Of a stretch of DNA of 64,000 bases, positions 9,876 to 19,330 are shown piece after piece. Positions within the stretch are counted from its first letter, which is position 1. Each line of letters begins with the position of its first letter. Location: contig WOUQ01000005.1 of the NCBI GenBank assembly GCA_009772925.1, positions 1-64,000 of the forward strand. The letters run 5' to 3'. Source of the stretch: a bacterium (GTDB taxonomy: Bacteria > Pseudomonadota > Gammaproteobacteria > Burkholderiales > Thiobacillaceae). Below the pieces are notes generated by a model. It saw only the letters and a program-made list of their open reading frames with translations, searched no databases and was not told the DNA's origin. Made by a program: the position numbers and the translations under genes.

Positions 9876-11864
9876 TTACAAAATGCCCTTGACCGTGGCG
9901 ACGACGTTCTCCACGGTGAATCCGAACTCCTTGAACAGCTGCGGCGCGGGGGCGGACTCGCCGAAACGGTCGAGGCCGATGACGGCGCCGCGCAGGCCGA
10001 CGTACTTCCACCAGCCGTCGGTGACACCGGCTTCGATGGCGACCTTGTGCACGGTGGGCAGCAGCACGCTGTCCTTGTAGGCCTTGTCCTGCTTGTCGAA
10101 GGTGTTGGTACAAGGCATGGAGACGACACGAGCGGCGATGCCGTCGGCCTTCAGGGCGTCCTGCGCCTTCAGCGCCAGTTCCACCTCGGAACCGGTGGCG
10201 AGCAGCACCACCTTGGCCTCACCCTCGCAGTCGGCGAGCACGTAGCCGCCCTTCCTGATGTCGGCGATCTGGGCTTCGGAACGGGCCACGAAGGGCAGGT
10301 TCTGGCGGCTCAGGATCAGGCTGGTGGGACCGTCCTTCTTCTCCACGCCGGCGGCCCATGCCACCAGGGTCTCGGTGGTGTCGCAGGGACGCCAGACCGA
10401 CATGTTGGGGATCATGCGCAGGGTGGCGGTCTGCTCGACCGGCTGGTGGGTCGGGCCGTCCTCGCCCAGGCCGATGGAGTCATGCGTGAACACGTAGACC
10501 ACGCGCTGCTTCATCAGGGCCGACATGCGCAGGGCGTTGCGGGCGTATTCCGAGAACATCAGGAAGGTGCCGCCGAAGGGGAACAGGCCGCCGTGCAGCG
10601 CCATGCCGTTCATGATGTGGCTCATGCCGAACTCGCGCACGCCGTAGGAGATGTAGTTGGCCTTCTCGTGGCGGTGGATCGGCTGGCAGTTGGGCCAGTT
10701 GGTCAGGTTGGAGCCGGTCAGGTCGGCGGAACCGCCGACGCGCTCGGGCAGGGTGGAGACCAGGCGCTCGATGGCGAGTTGGGACGCCTTGCGGGTGGCC
10801 ACGGTCTCGGCCTTCTCCAGGGTGGTCTTCATGGCGGCGGCTACACGGTCAGACCAGTCGGCCGGCAGGTCGCCATTCATGCGGCGGGTGAATTCGGCCG
10901 CTTCAGCGGGGAACTGGGCGGCGTACTCGGCAAACTTGTTGTTCCACAGCTTTTCCAGACCTTCGCCCTTGGTCTTGGCGTTCCAGCCTTCGTACACGTC
11001 GGCGGGAATCTCGAAGGGAGGATGGGGCCAGCCGATGGTCTCGCGGGCGGCGGCGATTTCCTTGTCACCCAGGGGGGCGCCGTGGCAGTCATGGCCACCC
11101 TGCTTGTTGGGCGCGCCCTTGCCGATGATGGTCTTGGCCTGGATCAGGGTGGGTTTGTCGGAAGACTGCTTGGCCTGCTGCACGGCGGCTTCCAGGGCGG
11201 CGAAGTTATGGCCGTCGACGTTGCGGATCACGTTCCAGCCATAGGCCGCGAAGCGGCCGCAGACGTCCTCGGTGAACCAGCCCTCGGTGTGGCCGTCGAT
11301 GGAGATGCCGTTGTCGTCCCAGAACGCCACCAGCTTGTTCAGCTTCCAGGTGGCGGCCAGGGCGCAGGCCTCGTGGGAGATGCCTTCCATCATGCAGCCG
11401 TCGCCCAGGAACACGTAGGTGTGGTGGTTGACGATGTCATGGCCGGGCTTGTTGAACTCGGCGGCCAGCAGCTTCTCGGCGAGCGCCATGCCGACGGCGT
11501 TGGTGATGCCCTGGCCGAGCGGGCCGGTGGTGGTCTCGACGCCGGCGGTGTAACCGTATTCAGGGTGGCCGGGGGTGCGCGAGTGCAGCTGACGGAACTG
11601 CTTGATGTCGTCGATGGTGACGTCATAGCCGGTCAGGTGCAGCAGGGAATAGATGAGCATGGAACCGTGGCCGTTCGACAGCACGAAGCGGTCGCGGTCC
11701 GGCCACTTGGGATTGGCCGGGTTGTGGCGCAGGTGGTGGTTCCACAGCACTTCGGAGATTTCCGCCATGCCCATGGGGGCGCCGGGGTGGCCGGATTTGG
11801 CCTTTTCGACTGCATCCATCGCCAGGGCGCGGATCGCGTTCGCGAGGTCGGTGCGGGTTGCCAT
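9876..11864 (-). CDS. tkt: Transketolase
   Basis: Thiamine-diphosphate enzyme moving two-carbon ketol units between sugar phosphates (pentose phosphate or Calvin cycle). The 662-aa product is full length. Landmarks are [32 protein letters not shown], the ThDP/Mg motif [13 protein letters not shown] through [12 protein letters not shown], the ThDP-activating glutamate region [21 protein letters not shown], and a C-terminal domain with [21 protein letters not shown] precedes the ATG. It is the first gene of the leftward tkt-gap-pgk-pyk-fba set. Confidence 0.97.
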   Translation of the reverse strand: MATRTDLANAIRALAMDAVEKAKSGHPGAPMGMAEISEVLWNHHLRHNPANPKWPDRDRFVLSNGHGSMLIYSLLHLTGYDVTIDDIKQFRQLHSRTPGHPEYGYTAGVETTTGPLGQGITNAVGMALAEKLLAAEFNKPGHDIVNHHTYVFLGDGCMMEGISHEACALAATWKLNKLVAFWDDNGISIDGHTEGWFTEDVCGRFAAYGWNVIRNVDGHNFAALEAAVQQAKQSSDKPTLIQAKTIIGKGAPNKQGGHDCHGAPLGDKEIAAARETIGWPHPPFEIPADVYEGWNAKTKGEGLEKLWNNKFAEYAAQFPAEAAEFTRRMNGDLPADWSDRVAAAMKTTLEKAETVATRKASQLAIERLVSTLPERVGGSADLTGSNLTNWPNCQPIHRHEKANYISYGVREFGMSHIMNGMALHGGLFPFGGTFLMFSEYARNALRMSALMKQRVVYVFTHDSIGLGEDGPTHQPVEQTATLRMIPNMSVWRPCDTTETLVAWAAGVEKKDGPTSLILSRQNLPFVARSEAQIADIRKGGYVLADCEGEAKVVLLATGSEVELALKAQDALKADGIAARVVSMPCTNTFDKQDKAYKDSVLLPTVHKVAIEAGVTDGWWKYVGLRGAVIGLDRFGESAPAPQLFKEFGFTVENVVATVKGIL

Positions 11865-12176
11865 GTCTTTGTTTCCTTGGAGAAAAAAACGAAATCTTGG
11901 CCCTAGGGGGCGGAAAGCTTGGATTATGTCGTACCGCGCGAGCCACCGGCAAGCTGACGCGGGACTGACAAACGCCTGCCAAGGCCCGTGAAATCAGGGA
12001 AGAAGCCTTGTATTTCGCGGCTTCTCGGGGCTTCCCGGGGGTTCCGGTGAAAGAATTAAAATATTTTTATATTCGGCCATCCGGTTCTTATGGAGTCCGC
12101 TGTTGGTGCGACGCACAAGCCGATTGAGGCCCTCTTTCCGGATCTCCCGACGGCGTTCCGCTCGTTCAGCCGCTGC
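11865..12176. other. Gene-free gap upstream of tkt with an AT-rich tract
   Basis: No credible gene is present. The stretch 12052-12076 is strikingly AT-rich for this genome (runs such as ATTAAAATATTTTTATATT). A possible tkt promoter on the minus strand is TTGCCG (11952-11947), an 18-bp spacer and CATAAT (11928-11923). I saw no divergent LysR/CbbR gene and no clear hairpin terminator for the upstream phosphatase gene. Confidence 0.5.
11923..11952 (-). promoter_or_regulatory. Possible sigma-70 promoter for tkt
   Basis: TTGCCG and CATAAT separated by 18 bp, about 60 bp before the tkt start codon. Each hexamer has mismatches and nothing independent supports it. Confidence 0.35.
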
Positions 12177-12971
12177 TCAAACCCCCACCCAGGCGCGCCA
12201 CTGGCTGAGCAGTTCGGGAGTCAGGGCGGCCAGCACGGAACGGTTCCAGGGGTCCACGGCGCGGAAGTCGCCGCCATCCAGGGCGCAAACGGCGCCACCC
12301 GCCTCCCGCAGGATCAGGCAACCCGCCGCGTAATCCCACAGCTTCTGGCCGCCGTGCAGATAGACATGCAGGCGGCCGGCGGCCAGGTAGCACCAGTCCA
12401 GGGTGCTGGCGCCGAGGTTGCGCTGGGAACTGAAGGGATGTTCGAAGGCCAGACGCCCGGCCAGCTCGCGGTCGATGCGCTTGAGTTCGATGCCGGCCAT
12501 GCAGCGGCGCAGTTCGGTGGGCGCGGCCTTGATGGGCAGGCGCTCGCCGTCGAGGAAGGCGCCCTGCCCCGCGATGGCATAAAAGGCTTCGTCCGCCGCC
12601 GGATCGTAGACCACGCCGAGGACGCTCTTGCGGTCACGGATGAGCGCCACGGAAATGGCGAAATAGGGCAGGCCATTGACGAAATTGCTGGTGCCGTCGA
12701 TCGGATCCACGCACCAGAAGGCCTCCTCGCCCAGGTCCCAGACCGCGCGCTGTTCCGCCTCGGTCATCTCCTCGCCCAGCACGGGGTAGGGGGCGATGGC
12801 CTGGAGGCGGCGGCACAAGGCGTTCTGCGCGGCGACGTCGGCCTCGGTGAGCAGGCTGCCGTCGACCTTGCGCTGGTGCGCCACCTTCAGGTAGCGCGGC
12901 ATGACCTCTTCCCGCCCCACATCCCGGCAGGCGGCGATGACTTGGTCGAGGATCCGGTTCAGGTCCGCCAC
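12177..12971 (-). CDS. Inositol monophosphatase family protein
   Basis: Mg-dependent phosphatase of the IMPase/FBPase/CysQ superfamily. The 264-aa product has the metal-binding motifs LGEEMTE, VDPIDGTSNFVNGLPYF and WDYAAGCLILREAGG. The substrate is not decided by these motifs; inositol-1-P, histidinol-P and PAP are all possible in relatives. The proposed GTG start at 12971 overlaps the stop of the thioredoxin-fold gene, which implies translational coupling. An N-terminal extension would read through the end of that gene and looks unnatural. Confidence 0.9.
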   Translation of the reverse strand: MADLNRILDQVIAACRDVGREEVMPRYLKVAHQRKVDGSLLTEADVAAQNALCRRLQAIAPYPVLGEEMTEAEQRAVWDLGEEAFWCVDPIDGTSNFVNGLPYFAISVALIRDRKSVLGVVYDPAADEAFYAIAGQGAFLDGERLPIKAAPTELRRCMAGIELKRIDRELAGRLAFEHPFSSQRNLGASTLDWCYLAAGRLHVYLHGGQKLWDYAAGCLILREAGGAVCALDGGDFRAVDPWNRSVLAALTPELLSQWRAWVGV

Positions 12972-13513
12972 TTGATGGAACAGCCCATGCTGGGAATCTG
13001 CTCGGCCGGACCGTGCTGGGTCTCGGCGACCTGCCGCATGGCCTCGAACAGGTCGCGGCGCACGCCCTCGGGGGCGGCCTCCTTGCGCGACTCGTCCAGA
13101 CGGCCGCGGTACTGCAACTCCAGATCGCGGTTGAAGCCGAAGAAATCCGGCGTGCACACCGCGCCGTAGGCCTTGGCGACGTCCTGGCTCGCGTCCAGCA
13201 CATAGGGCATGGGGAAACCCAGGCGGGCGGCCACTTCCCGCATGTTGTCGAAGCTGTCCTCGGGATACTCGGTGGCATCGTTGGCCATGATGGCGACGGC
13301 GCCGATGCCCAGGGCCTTGAGTTCCTTGACGTCGCGGACGATGCGATCGATGACCGCCTTCACGTAGGGGCAGTGATTGCAGATGAACATGACCAGCAGG
13401 CCGTTCGGCCCGGCCACATCCTTCAGGCTGTAGGTCTTGCCATCGACGCCGGGCAGGGCGAAATCCAACGCCTTCCAGCCGAAATCGCAGACCGGGGTTT
13501 CCATGCGCACCAT
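12959..13513 (-). CDS. Thioredoxin-fold (AhpC/TSA, redoxin) family protein
   Basis: A 184-aa cytoplasmic protein with a redoxin fold: FALPGVDGKTYSLKDVAGPNGLLVMFICNHCPYVKAV. The active-site region is CNHCPYV, a C-x2-C pattern where a peroxiredoxin has its peroxidatic cysteine. It ends VAETQHGPAEQIPSMGCSIKWR, typical of the family annotated as thioredoxin family protein in proteobacteria. The start at 13513 is favoured by GGGAGAG seven bases upstream. It is divergent from rsmE and coupled to the downstream phosphatase. The physiological substrate is unknown. Confidence 0.85.
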   Translation of the reverse strand: MVRMETPVCDFGWKALDFALPGVDGKTYSLKDVAGPNGLLVMFICNHCPYVKAVIDRIVRDVKELKALGIGAVAIMANDATEYPEDSFDNMREVAARLGFPMPYVLDASQDVAKAYGAVCTPDFFGFNRDLELQYRGRLDESRKEAAPEGVRRDLFEAMRQVAETQHGPAEQIPSMGCSIKWRT

Positions 13514-13574
13514 CGTGTCTCTCCCGACGAAATCAATGCGTTGAAGTTTATCATCCGGACCGAGGACTCCCCCC

Positions 13575-14306
13575 ATGCCACGCTTCTATTGCGACCTGCC
13601 CCTGGCCCCCGGCCGCCTCGTCGAACTGCCCGCCGAAACGGCCCGGCACGCGACCGGCGCCCTGCGCCTGCGCGAGGGCGACGAGCTCACCCTGTTCAAC
13701 GGCGACGGCGGTGAATACGCCGGCACCCTCGAGTTGCGCGGCAAGCTGGCCTTCGCCCGCATCGCCGCGCACGACGCGACAGAGCGCGAGTCCCCCCTGC
13801 GCATCGTCCTCGCCCAGGGCATCTCCGCCGGCGAGCGCATGGACCTGACCCTGCAGAAGGCCGTGGAACTGGGGGTCAGCGCCATCCAGCCGCTGATGAT
13901 GCGGCGCAGCGTGGTGCGGCTCGATGCCGAGAAGGCCGCGCGGCGCCTGAAGCACTGGCGCGGCATCGTCGTCGCCGCCTGCGAACAGTGCGGCCGCAAC
14001 CAGCCGCCGGCGCTGGCGGAGATCCGCGACGGCCTGCAATGGCTGGGCACCGAGGCCGCATGCACGGGGTCGCACCGCTATCTGCTGGATCCGCAAGGGA
14101 CGCGGGGCCTGGGTGGAAGCCCCGTCCCGGACGGTCCCGTCCTCTTGCTCGCCGGGCCGGAAGGCGGCTTCGACCCGGTCGAGCGGCAGGCCGCCCTGCG
14201 CGCCGGCTTTCAGCCGCTGCGCCTGGGCCCGCGCATCCTGCGCACCGAGACCGCGGCGCTGGCGGCGCTGGCCGCCATGCAGGCCGTCTGGGGAGATTTC
14301 CAATGA
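13575..14306 (+). CDS. rsmE: 16S rRNA m3U1498 methyltransferase
   Basis: SPOUT-fold methyltransferase modifying U1498 in the decoding centre of 16S rRNA with S-adenosylmethionine. The 243-aa product shows an N-terminal PUA-like domain (MPRFYCDLPL, then RHATGALRLREGDELTLFNG), the ELGVSAIQPLMMRRS and ACEQCGRNQPP stretches, and the knotted cofactor site LLAGPEGGFDPVE plus LGPRILRTETAALAAL. It is diverged from the redoxin gene across a short shared promoter region and lies 75 bp before argA. Confidence 0.95.
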   Translation: MPRFYCDLPLAPGRLVELPAETARHATGALRLREGDELTLFNGDGGEYAGTLELRGKLAFARIAAHDATERESPLRIVLAQGISAGERMDLTLQKAVELGVSAIQPLMMRRSVVRLDAEKAARRLKHWRGIVVAACEQCGRNQPPALAEIRDGLQWLGTEAACTGSHRYLLDPQGTRGLGGSPVPDGPVLLLAGPEGGFDPVERQAALRAGFQPLRLGPRILRTETAALAALAAMQAVWGDFQ

Positions 14307-14381
14307 CACCGACGATTCAAGTTTTTCCCCGGCGCGCCGTAACCCGCGCCAATCAAGCAAGTAAAACGGAGGGCTAGGGCC

Positions 14382-15698
14382 ATGGCGAAAACGGGGGAAC
14401 ACAACGCCGCCGCCTACGTGGACTGGTTCCGCGCGGCGGCACCCTACATCCACGCCTTCCGCGGCAAGACCTTCGTGCTGGCCTTCGGCGGCGACGCCAT
14501 GCTGCGCGAGGACTTCGTCGATCTCGTCTACGACATCAATCTGCTCAACGCCCTCGGCGTCCGCCTGGTCCTGGTGCACGGCGTGCGTCCGCAGGTGGAG
14601 GAACGCCTGGCCGGCGAAGCCCAGTACGTGCGTGGCCGCAGGGTCACCGACGCCGAGTCCCTGGAACATGTGAAGGACGCCGTGGGCTCGGTGCGGGTGG
14701 ACATTGAAAGCCTGCTCTCCGTGGGCCTGCCCAACACCCCCATGGCCGGTGCCGATATCCGCGTCGCCTCCGGCAACTATGTCACCGCCCAGCCCGCCGG
14801 CGTCGTCGACGGCGTCGATCTGCTGTTCACCGGCGAGGTGCGCAGGATCGCCGTGACCGCGATCCGCGACCGTCTCGACGGCGGCGAGATCGTGCTGCTC
14901 TCGCCAATCGGCTATTCCGCCACCGGCGAGGTCTTCAACCTGACCCTGGAGGAGGTGGCCACGCACGCCGCCATCGCCCTGGGGGCGGACAAGCTGATCT
15001 TCATCCTGGACCATGCCGACGACGCGGCCGACAAGCCCATCAGCCGGCTCACCGCCAGCCAGGCGCAACGTCTGCTGAAGGAACTGCCGGACGGCGACAT
15101 GAAGCTGTACCTGCCGCACGCCATCCAGGCCTGCAAGAAGGGGGTGGCCAAGGTGCATCTGGTCAGCGCCGAGGTCGACGGTGCCCTGCTGCTGGAGCTG
15201 TTCACGCACGAAGGTGTGGGCACCATGGTCACCCGCCAGTCGGTGGAGAACCTGCGCCCGGCCGGCATCGACGATGTCGGCGGCATCCTCTCGGTCATCG
15301 AGCCGCTGGAACAAGACGGCGTCCTGGTGCGCCGCTCGCGCGAGCGTCTGGAACAGGAAATCGACCAGTTCTTCGTCGATGAACTGGACGGTCTCATCGT
15401 CGGCTGTGTCGCCCTCTACCCCTTCCCCGAAGCCGGCGCCGCCGAGATGGCCTGCCTGGCGGTGGCCCCCGAGTTCCGCCGCGGCGGGCGCGGCGACGCG
15501 CTGCTCACGGCGGTCGAGGAGGCGGCGCGGGCGCAGGGGCTGAGCCGCCTGTTCGTGCTCACCACGCGCACCACCCACTGGTTCATCGAGCGCGGCTTCG
15601 TGGCGGCCGGTCCCGACGACCTGCCGGCGCCGCGCAAGGCCATGTACAACTGGCAGCGGCGTTCCAAGGTGCTGGTGAAATCCCTGGGGGGTGCCTGA
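14382..15698 (+). CDS. argA: Amino-acid N-acetyltransferase (N-acetylglutamate synthase)
   Basis: First step of arginine synthesis: glutamate plus acetyl-CoA to N-acetylglutamate. The 438-aa classical fusion has an N-terminal amino-acid-kinase domain (FVLAFGGDAML, LGVRLVLVHGVRPQVEERL, up to about residue 285) and a C-terminal GNAT domain (MACLAVAPEFRRGGRGDALL, then TTRTTHWFIERGF). Its stop TGA is immediately followed by the ATG of the PhnD-like gene. This unusually puts arginine synthesis at the head of a c-di-GMP signalling operon. Confidence 0.95.
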   Translation: MAKTGEHNAAAYVDWFRAAAPYIHAFRGKTFVLAFGGDAMLREDFVDLVYDINLLNALGVRLVLVHGVRPQVEERLAGEAQYVRGRRVTDAESLEHVKDAVGSVRVDIESLLSVGLPNTPMAGADIRVASGNYVTAQPAGVVDGVDLLFTGEVRRIAVTAIRDRLDGGEIVLLSPIGYSATGEVFNLTLEEVATHAAIALGADKLIFILDHADDAADKPISRLTASQAQRLLKELPDGDMKLYLPHAIQACKKGVAKVHLVSAEVDGALLLELFTHEGVGTMVTRQSVENLRPAGIDDVGGILSVIEPLEQDGVLVRRSRERLEQEIDQFFVDELDGLIVGCVALYPFPEAGAAEMACLAVAPEFRRGGRGDALLTAVEEAARAQGLSRLFVLTTRTTHWFIERGFVAAGPDDLPAPRKAMYNWQRRSKVLVKSLGGA

Positions 15699-16517
15699 AT
15701 GGGTCTCGCGGGCGCCGCGCTCGCCCTCTTCCTGGCGGTGTCGCCGGGCCTGGCCCTGGCCTTCACCGTCGGCGTCCTGCCGATCCACAGCTCGCGCGTG
15801 CTGGTGGAGCGCTATGAGCCGCTGCGCGCCTACCTCGAGCGCCATCTGAAGCAGCCGGTACACCTCGAGAGCGCTCCGGATTTCGCCCGCTTCCATGCCC
15901 GCAGCCTGCGCGGCGACTTCGACCTCACCATCACCGCCGCCCATTTCGCGCGTCTCGCCCAGAAGGGCGCGGGCCTGCAACCCCTGGTGCAGTTCACCCC
16001 CGACCATGACGCCCTGCTCATCCACCACGCCGAGCGTCCCCTGTCGGGACCCGGTGAACTGCGCGGCGGGCAGTTGGCGGTCATCGACCACCTCGCGATC
16101 TCGGTCACCGCCACCCTGAGCCACCTGCGCGAGCAGGGCCTGGAAGCCGGGCGCGACTTCACCGCCAACGAACATCGCTCGCATGCGAGTGTCGTGCACG
16201 CGCTCAGCTCGGGCGTCGCCCGCGCGGCGGTGACCACCAGCCAGGGACTGCTGCAGATTCCCGAGGAAATACGCGGCAAGCTGCTGGTACTCAAGCACAT
16301 TGCCGACATTCCCGCCTTCGTGTTCCTCGCCAAGGCCGATCTCGGCAAGCCCGAGGCCGAGCGTCTGCGCGCCCTGCTGCTGGCGTTTCCGCGCGAGGAA
16401 GAGGGCATGAGATTCCTCGCTCAGACCGGTTACAGCGGACTGCACCCGGCCGGCGAGAAAGCGATGAAGCGCGCCGATGCCTACCTTAAAGAAACCCGGA
16501 AGGCGCTCAAGCCTTGA
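15699..16517 (+). CDS. PhnD-like periplasmic substrate-binding protein
   Basis: A 272-aa exported protein with signal peptide GAALALFLAVSPGLALA. The mature part is a type 2 periplasmic binding fold of the phosphate/phosphite/phosphonate (PhnD) family: VGVLPIHSSRVLVERYEPLRAYLERHL, DFDLTITAAHFARL, LSHLREQGLEAGRDF, ARAAVTTSQGLLQIPEE. No ABC permease or ATPase gene is nearby. It is instead coupled (4-bp overlap) to a membrane GGDEF-EAL protein with a periplasmic domain, so it more likely presents a ligand to that sensor than feeds a transporter. Confidence 0.82.
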   Translation: MGLAGAALALFLAVSPGLALAFTVGVLPIHSSRVLVERYEPLRAYLERHLKQPVHLESAPDFARFHARSLRGDFDLTITAAHFARLAQKGAGLQPLVQFTPDHDALLIHHAERPLSGPGELRGGQLAVIDHLAISVTATLSHLREQGLEAGRDFTANEHRSHASVVHALSSGVARAAVTTSQGLLQIPEEIRGKLLVLKHIADIPAFVFLAKADLGKPEAERLRALLLAFPREEEGMRFLAQTGYSGLHPAGEKAMKRADAYLKETRKALKP

Positions 16518-19330
16518 ATGCACCCACGTTCACTCACGGCCGCCCACGCTTCCCGCTGTGGATCAAGCTGACCCTGGCCGGCGTCCTGGTCGAGGCCGTC
16601 ATGCTGGTGGTGCTGGTGGCCAGCAATGCCCGGCTCACCGAACAGGAACTCAGCGAAAAGGCCTATCAGCGCATCAGCAGCACCGTGCCCCTGCTCAACG
16701 CGGCCCTGGCCGGCCCCCTCATGCAGCGGGACTACGGCGCCCTGCAGGAAATCCTCGACGAAGCGCGGCGGGACGACAGTTATGCCTACCTGCTGCTGCT
16801 GGACCTGGAGGGACGCCGCGTCGCGCAGACCGGCCTGCATGCCGATACGCGGCTGCCGGAACTCGACCAGGAGATCTCCACGCGCAATCCCGACCACGTG
16901 TACGACACCGAGATTGCCATCAATCTCTCGGGCAGGGTCTACGGCCACCTGCGCTTCGGCATCCCCACCAATTTTCTCGTGCAGGCGCGCGAGCGGGTGC
17001 TGCGCCAGGGCGCCTACATCGGCGTCGCCGCGCTCGCCCTGACCCTGGTCACCCTGGCCCTGATCGGCTACCTGCTGACGCGCCGCCTGAAGCAGCTCAC
17101 CCTGGCCAGCCAGGCCATCGCCGACGACCACTTCGACGCCCTGCTGCCGGCGCACGGGCGCGACGAGGTGGGCCAGCTCACCGCCGCTTTCCGGCAGATG
17201 TCCGAGCAGCTCAAGGCGCGGCTGTCCGAGCTCAGGCAGAGCGAGCAACGCTTCTTCGCCATCGTCCATTACACCTACGACCTGGAACTCTGGATCGAAC
17301 CCTCCGGGCGCACCATCTGGGTCAACCCCTCGGTGCAACGCATGACCGGCTACACGCCCGAGGAGTGTCTGGCCATGCCGGGATTCCCCCTCTGCCTGAT
17401 CGACCCGCAAGCTCAGGAGGAAGCCGGCCACCGCTTCCGCCGGGCCCTGGGCGGCGACTCGGGAGAGGGGTACCAGTTCCGCATGCGGCGCAAGTCCGGC
17501 GACAGTTTCTGGGCGGCGGTGAACTGGCTTCCCATCTATGACCGGGAAGGCCAGTCCCTCGGCATCCGCGCCAGCATCCGCGATATTTCCGAACTGAAGG
17601 ACTCGGAGGAACGCGCCCTGGAATACCTCGCCGGCACCGAGGCCGAGCGCGCGCGCCTCAAGGCCCTGCTGTCGGCGATGAACCTGGGCATCCTGTTCGT
17701 CGGCGCCGACGGGCGGGTGATCTACCACAACCCCGCCTTCAGCCATATCTGGCGCATGCCGGATCAAAGTTCGCTGATCGGCCTGGACTGTGACACCTGC
17801 TTCACCTTCTCGGCCTGCGAACTGGCCGACGCCGCCGGCTTCCGCGCCCATCTCGGCCAGGTCCTGGTGCACCGGGAGGAGGCCGACAGCCACGAGATCC
17901 AGATGAAGGACGGCCGCGTGGTGACGCAGCTCAGCTACGCGGTGCGCGATCGCGAAAACCGCTTCCTCGGCTATCTGTGGATCTACGAGGACGTCACCAG
18001 CGAGCGCCAGACCGCCGAACAGATGCTCTACCTGGCCGAGCGCGACTCCCTCACCGGCCTCTACAACCGCCACCGTTTCCAGGCCGAGCTGGAACGCATG
18101 ATGGCCGAATCCGGCCGCCACCGGGCAGCCTCGGCCCTGCTGTATTTCGACCTCGACGAATTCAAGACCATCAACGACCACTTCGGCCATCGCGCCGGCG
18201 ACGCCCTGCTCATCCGGGTGGCCGGCGAAATCTCCGGCATGACCCGGCGCAACGAGATGCTCTTCCGCCTGGGCGGCGACGAATTCTCCGTGCTCATGCC
18301 GGGTGCCGATCGCCAGCAGGCGGAGGTACTGGCCGATCGCATCGTGCGCTCCATCGCGCAGATTCCCTTCCGCTTCGAAGGCCAGACCCTGCGCATCTCC
18401 TCCAGCCTGGGCATCGCCCTCTATCCCGAGCACGCCGCCGACCAGGACCAGCTGGTGGCCTGCGCCGACGCCGCCATGTACCAGGCCAAGCAGGCCGGCA
18501 AGAACGCCTGGCGCGCCTATCGCGCCGACCTCGACACCACGCCGGAAATGGTCAACCGCCTGTCCTGGAACGAGCGCCTCGCGCACGCCCTGGAACATGA
18601 CCTGTTCGAACTGCATTACCAAGGGGTCTACACCATCCGCGACCGCAAGCTGGCGCACCTGGAGGCCCTGATCCGCCTGCGCGACGAGACCAGCGGCGAA
18701 CTGGTCTCGCCGGGGCTGTTCATTCCGGTGGCGGAAAAGAGCAACAAGATCCTGGAGATCGACCGCTGGACCCTGCGCCGGGTGGTACGCCTGCTCGCCG
18801 AGCAGCCCGAAGCGCCGCCCATCGCCGTCAACCTGTCCGGGCGTTCCTTCGACGATCCCGCCCTGCCCGGTTTCATCGCCGATCTGCTCAGGGAACACCG
18901 TGCCGACCCGGCGCGGCTGATCATCGAGATCACCGAGACCGCCGCCGTTTCCGACCTCACCGACGCGGAGCGCTTCATTGAGGCCCTCAAGCAGACCGGC
19001 TGCGGCGTCTGCCTCGACGATTTCGGCGCCGGCTTCGCTTCCTTCGCCTACCTCAAGCACATCCGCGTCGACACCATCAAGCTGGACGGCATGTTCATCC
19101 GCAACCTGCCGCACGACCACGACAACCAGGTGTTCGTGCGCGGCATGGTCGAGGTGGCGCGCGGCCTGGGCAAGGTCACCGTCGCCGAATGCGTGGAGGA
19201 CGAGGCCACCCTGAACCTGCTCGCCACCCTGGGCGTGGACAAGGCCCAGGGCTTCCATCTCGACAAACCCCAGGCCCATCACCCCGCCCTGCTGCGCCCA
19301 TTACCGGAGGGACACCATGAACCAGGCTGA
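16514..19330 (+). CDS. Membrane sensor with HAMP, two PAS, GGDEF and EAL domains
   Basis: A 938-aa c-di-GMP enzyme. TM1 is near residues 16-38, a periplasmic sensor of about 135 residues follows, TM2 is near 178-200, then HAMP, PAS (about 245-365), PAS (about 385-490), GGDEF (LGGDEFSVLMP near 587) and EAL (EALIR near 717). EAL catalytic positions look intact: NLSGR, EITET, CLDDFGAGF, IKLDG, AECVED, QGFHLDKP. Both cyclase and phosphodiesterase activities are therefore possible. The only reasonable in-frame start is TTG at 16514, inside the end of the PhnD-like gene. The 3-prime end overlaps the next GGDEF gene. Confidence 0.92.
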   Translation: MNAPTFTHGRPRFPLWIKLTLAGVLVEAVMLVVLVASNARLTEQELSEKAYQRISSTVPLLNAALAGPLMQRDYGALQEILDEARRDDSYAYLLLLDLEGRRVAQTGLHADTRLPELDQEISTRNPDHVYDTEIAINLSGRVYGHLRFGIPTNFLVQARERVLRQGAYIGVAALALTLVTLALIGYLLTRRLKQLTLASQAIADDHFDALLPAHGRDEVGQLTAAFRQMSEQLKARLSELRQSEQRFFAIVHYTYDLELWIEPSGRTIWVNPSVQRMTGYTPEECLAMPGFPLCLIDPQAQEEAGHRFRRALGGDSGEGYQFRMRRKSGDSFWAAVNWLPIYDREGQSLGIRASIRDISELKDSEERALEYLAGTEAERARLKALLSAMNLGILFVGADGRVIYHNPAFSHIWRMPDQSSLIGLDCDTCFTFSACELADAAGFRAHLGQVLVHREEADSHEIQMKDGRVVTQLSYAVRDRENRFLGYLWIYEDVTSERQTAEQMLYLAERDSLTGLYNRHRFQAELERMMAESGRHRAASALLYFDLDEFKTINDHFGHRAGDALLIRVAGEISGMTRRNEMLFRLGGDEFSVLMPGADRQQAEVLADRIVRSIAQIPFRFEGQTLRISSSLGIALYPEHAADQDQLVACADAAMYQAKQAGKNAWRAYRADLDTTPEMVNRLSWNERLAHALEHDLFELHYQGVYTIRDRKLAHLEALIRLRDETSGELVSPGLFIPVAEKSNKILEIDRWTLRRVVRLLAEQPEAPPIAVNLSGRSFDDPALPGFIADLLREHRADPARLIIEITETAAVSDLTDAERFIEALKQTGCGVCLDDFGAGFASFAYLKHIRVDTIKLDGMFIRNLPHDHDNQVFVRGMVEVARGLGKVTVAECVEDEATLNLLATLGVDKAQGFHLDKPQAHHPALLRPLPEGHHEPG

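Noticed and set aside
15699-16517. PhnD-like gene as part of a phosphonate ABC transporter
   Set aside because: No permease or ATPase gene adjoins it. The coupled neighbours are argA and c-di-GMP enzymes.
13551-16523. Very long antisense open frames (990 aa here; similar ones at 4694-7324, 16481-19282, 44821-46815 and 49166-51109)
   Set aside because: They mirror well-recognised genes on the other strand, show low-complexity Ala/Gly/His/Gln composition, and match no family. They arise from codon bias in GC-rich DNA.
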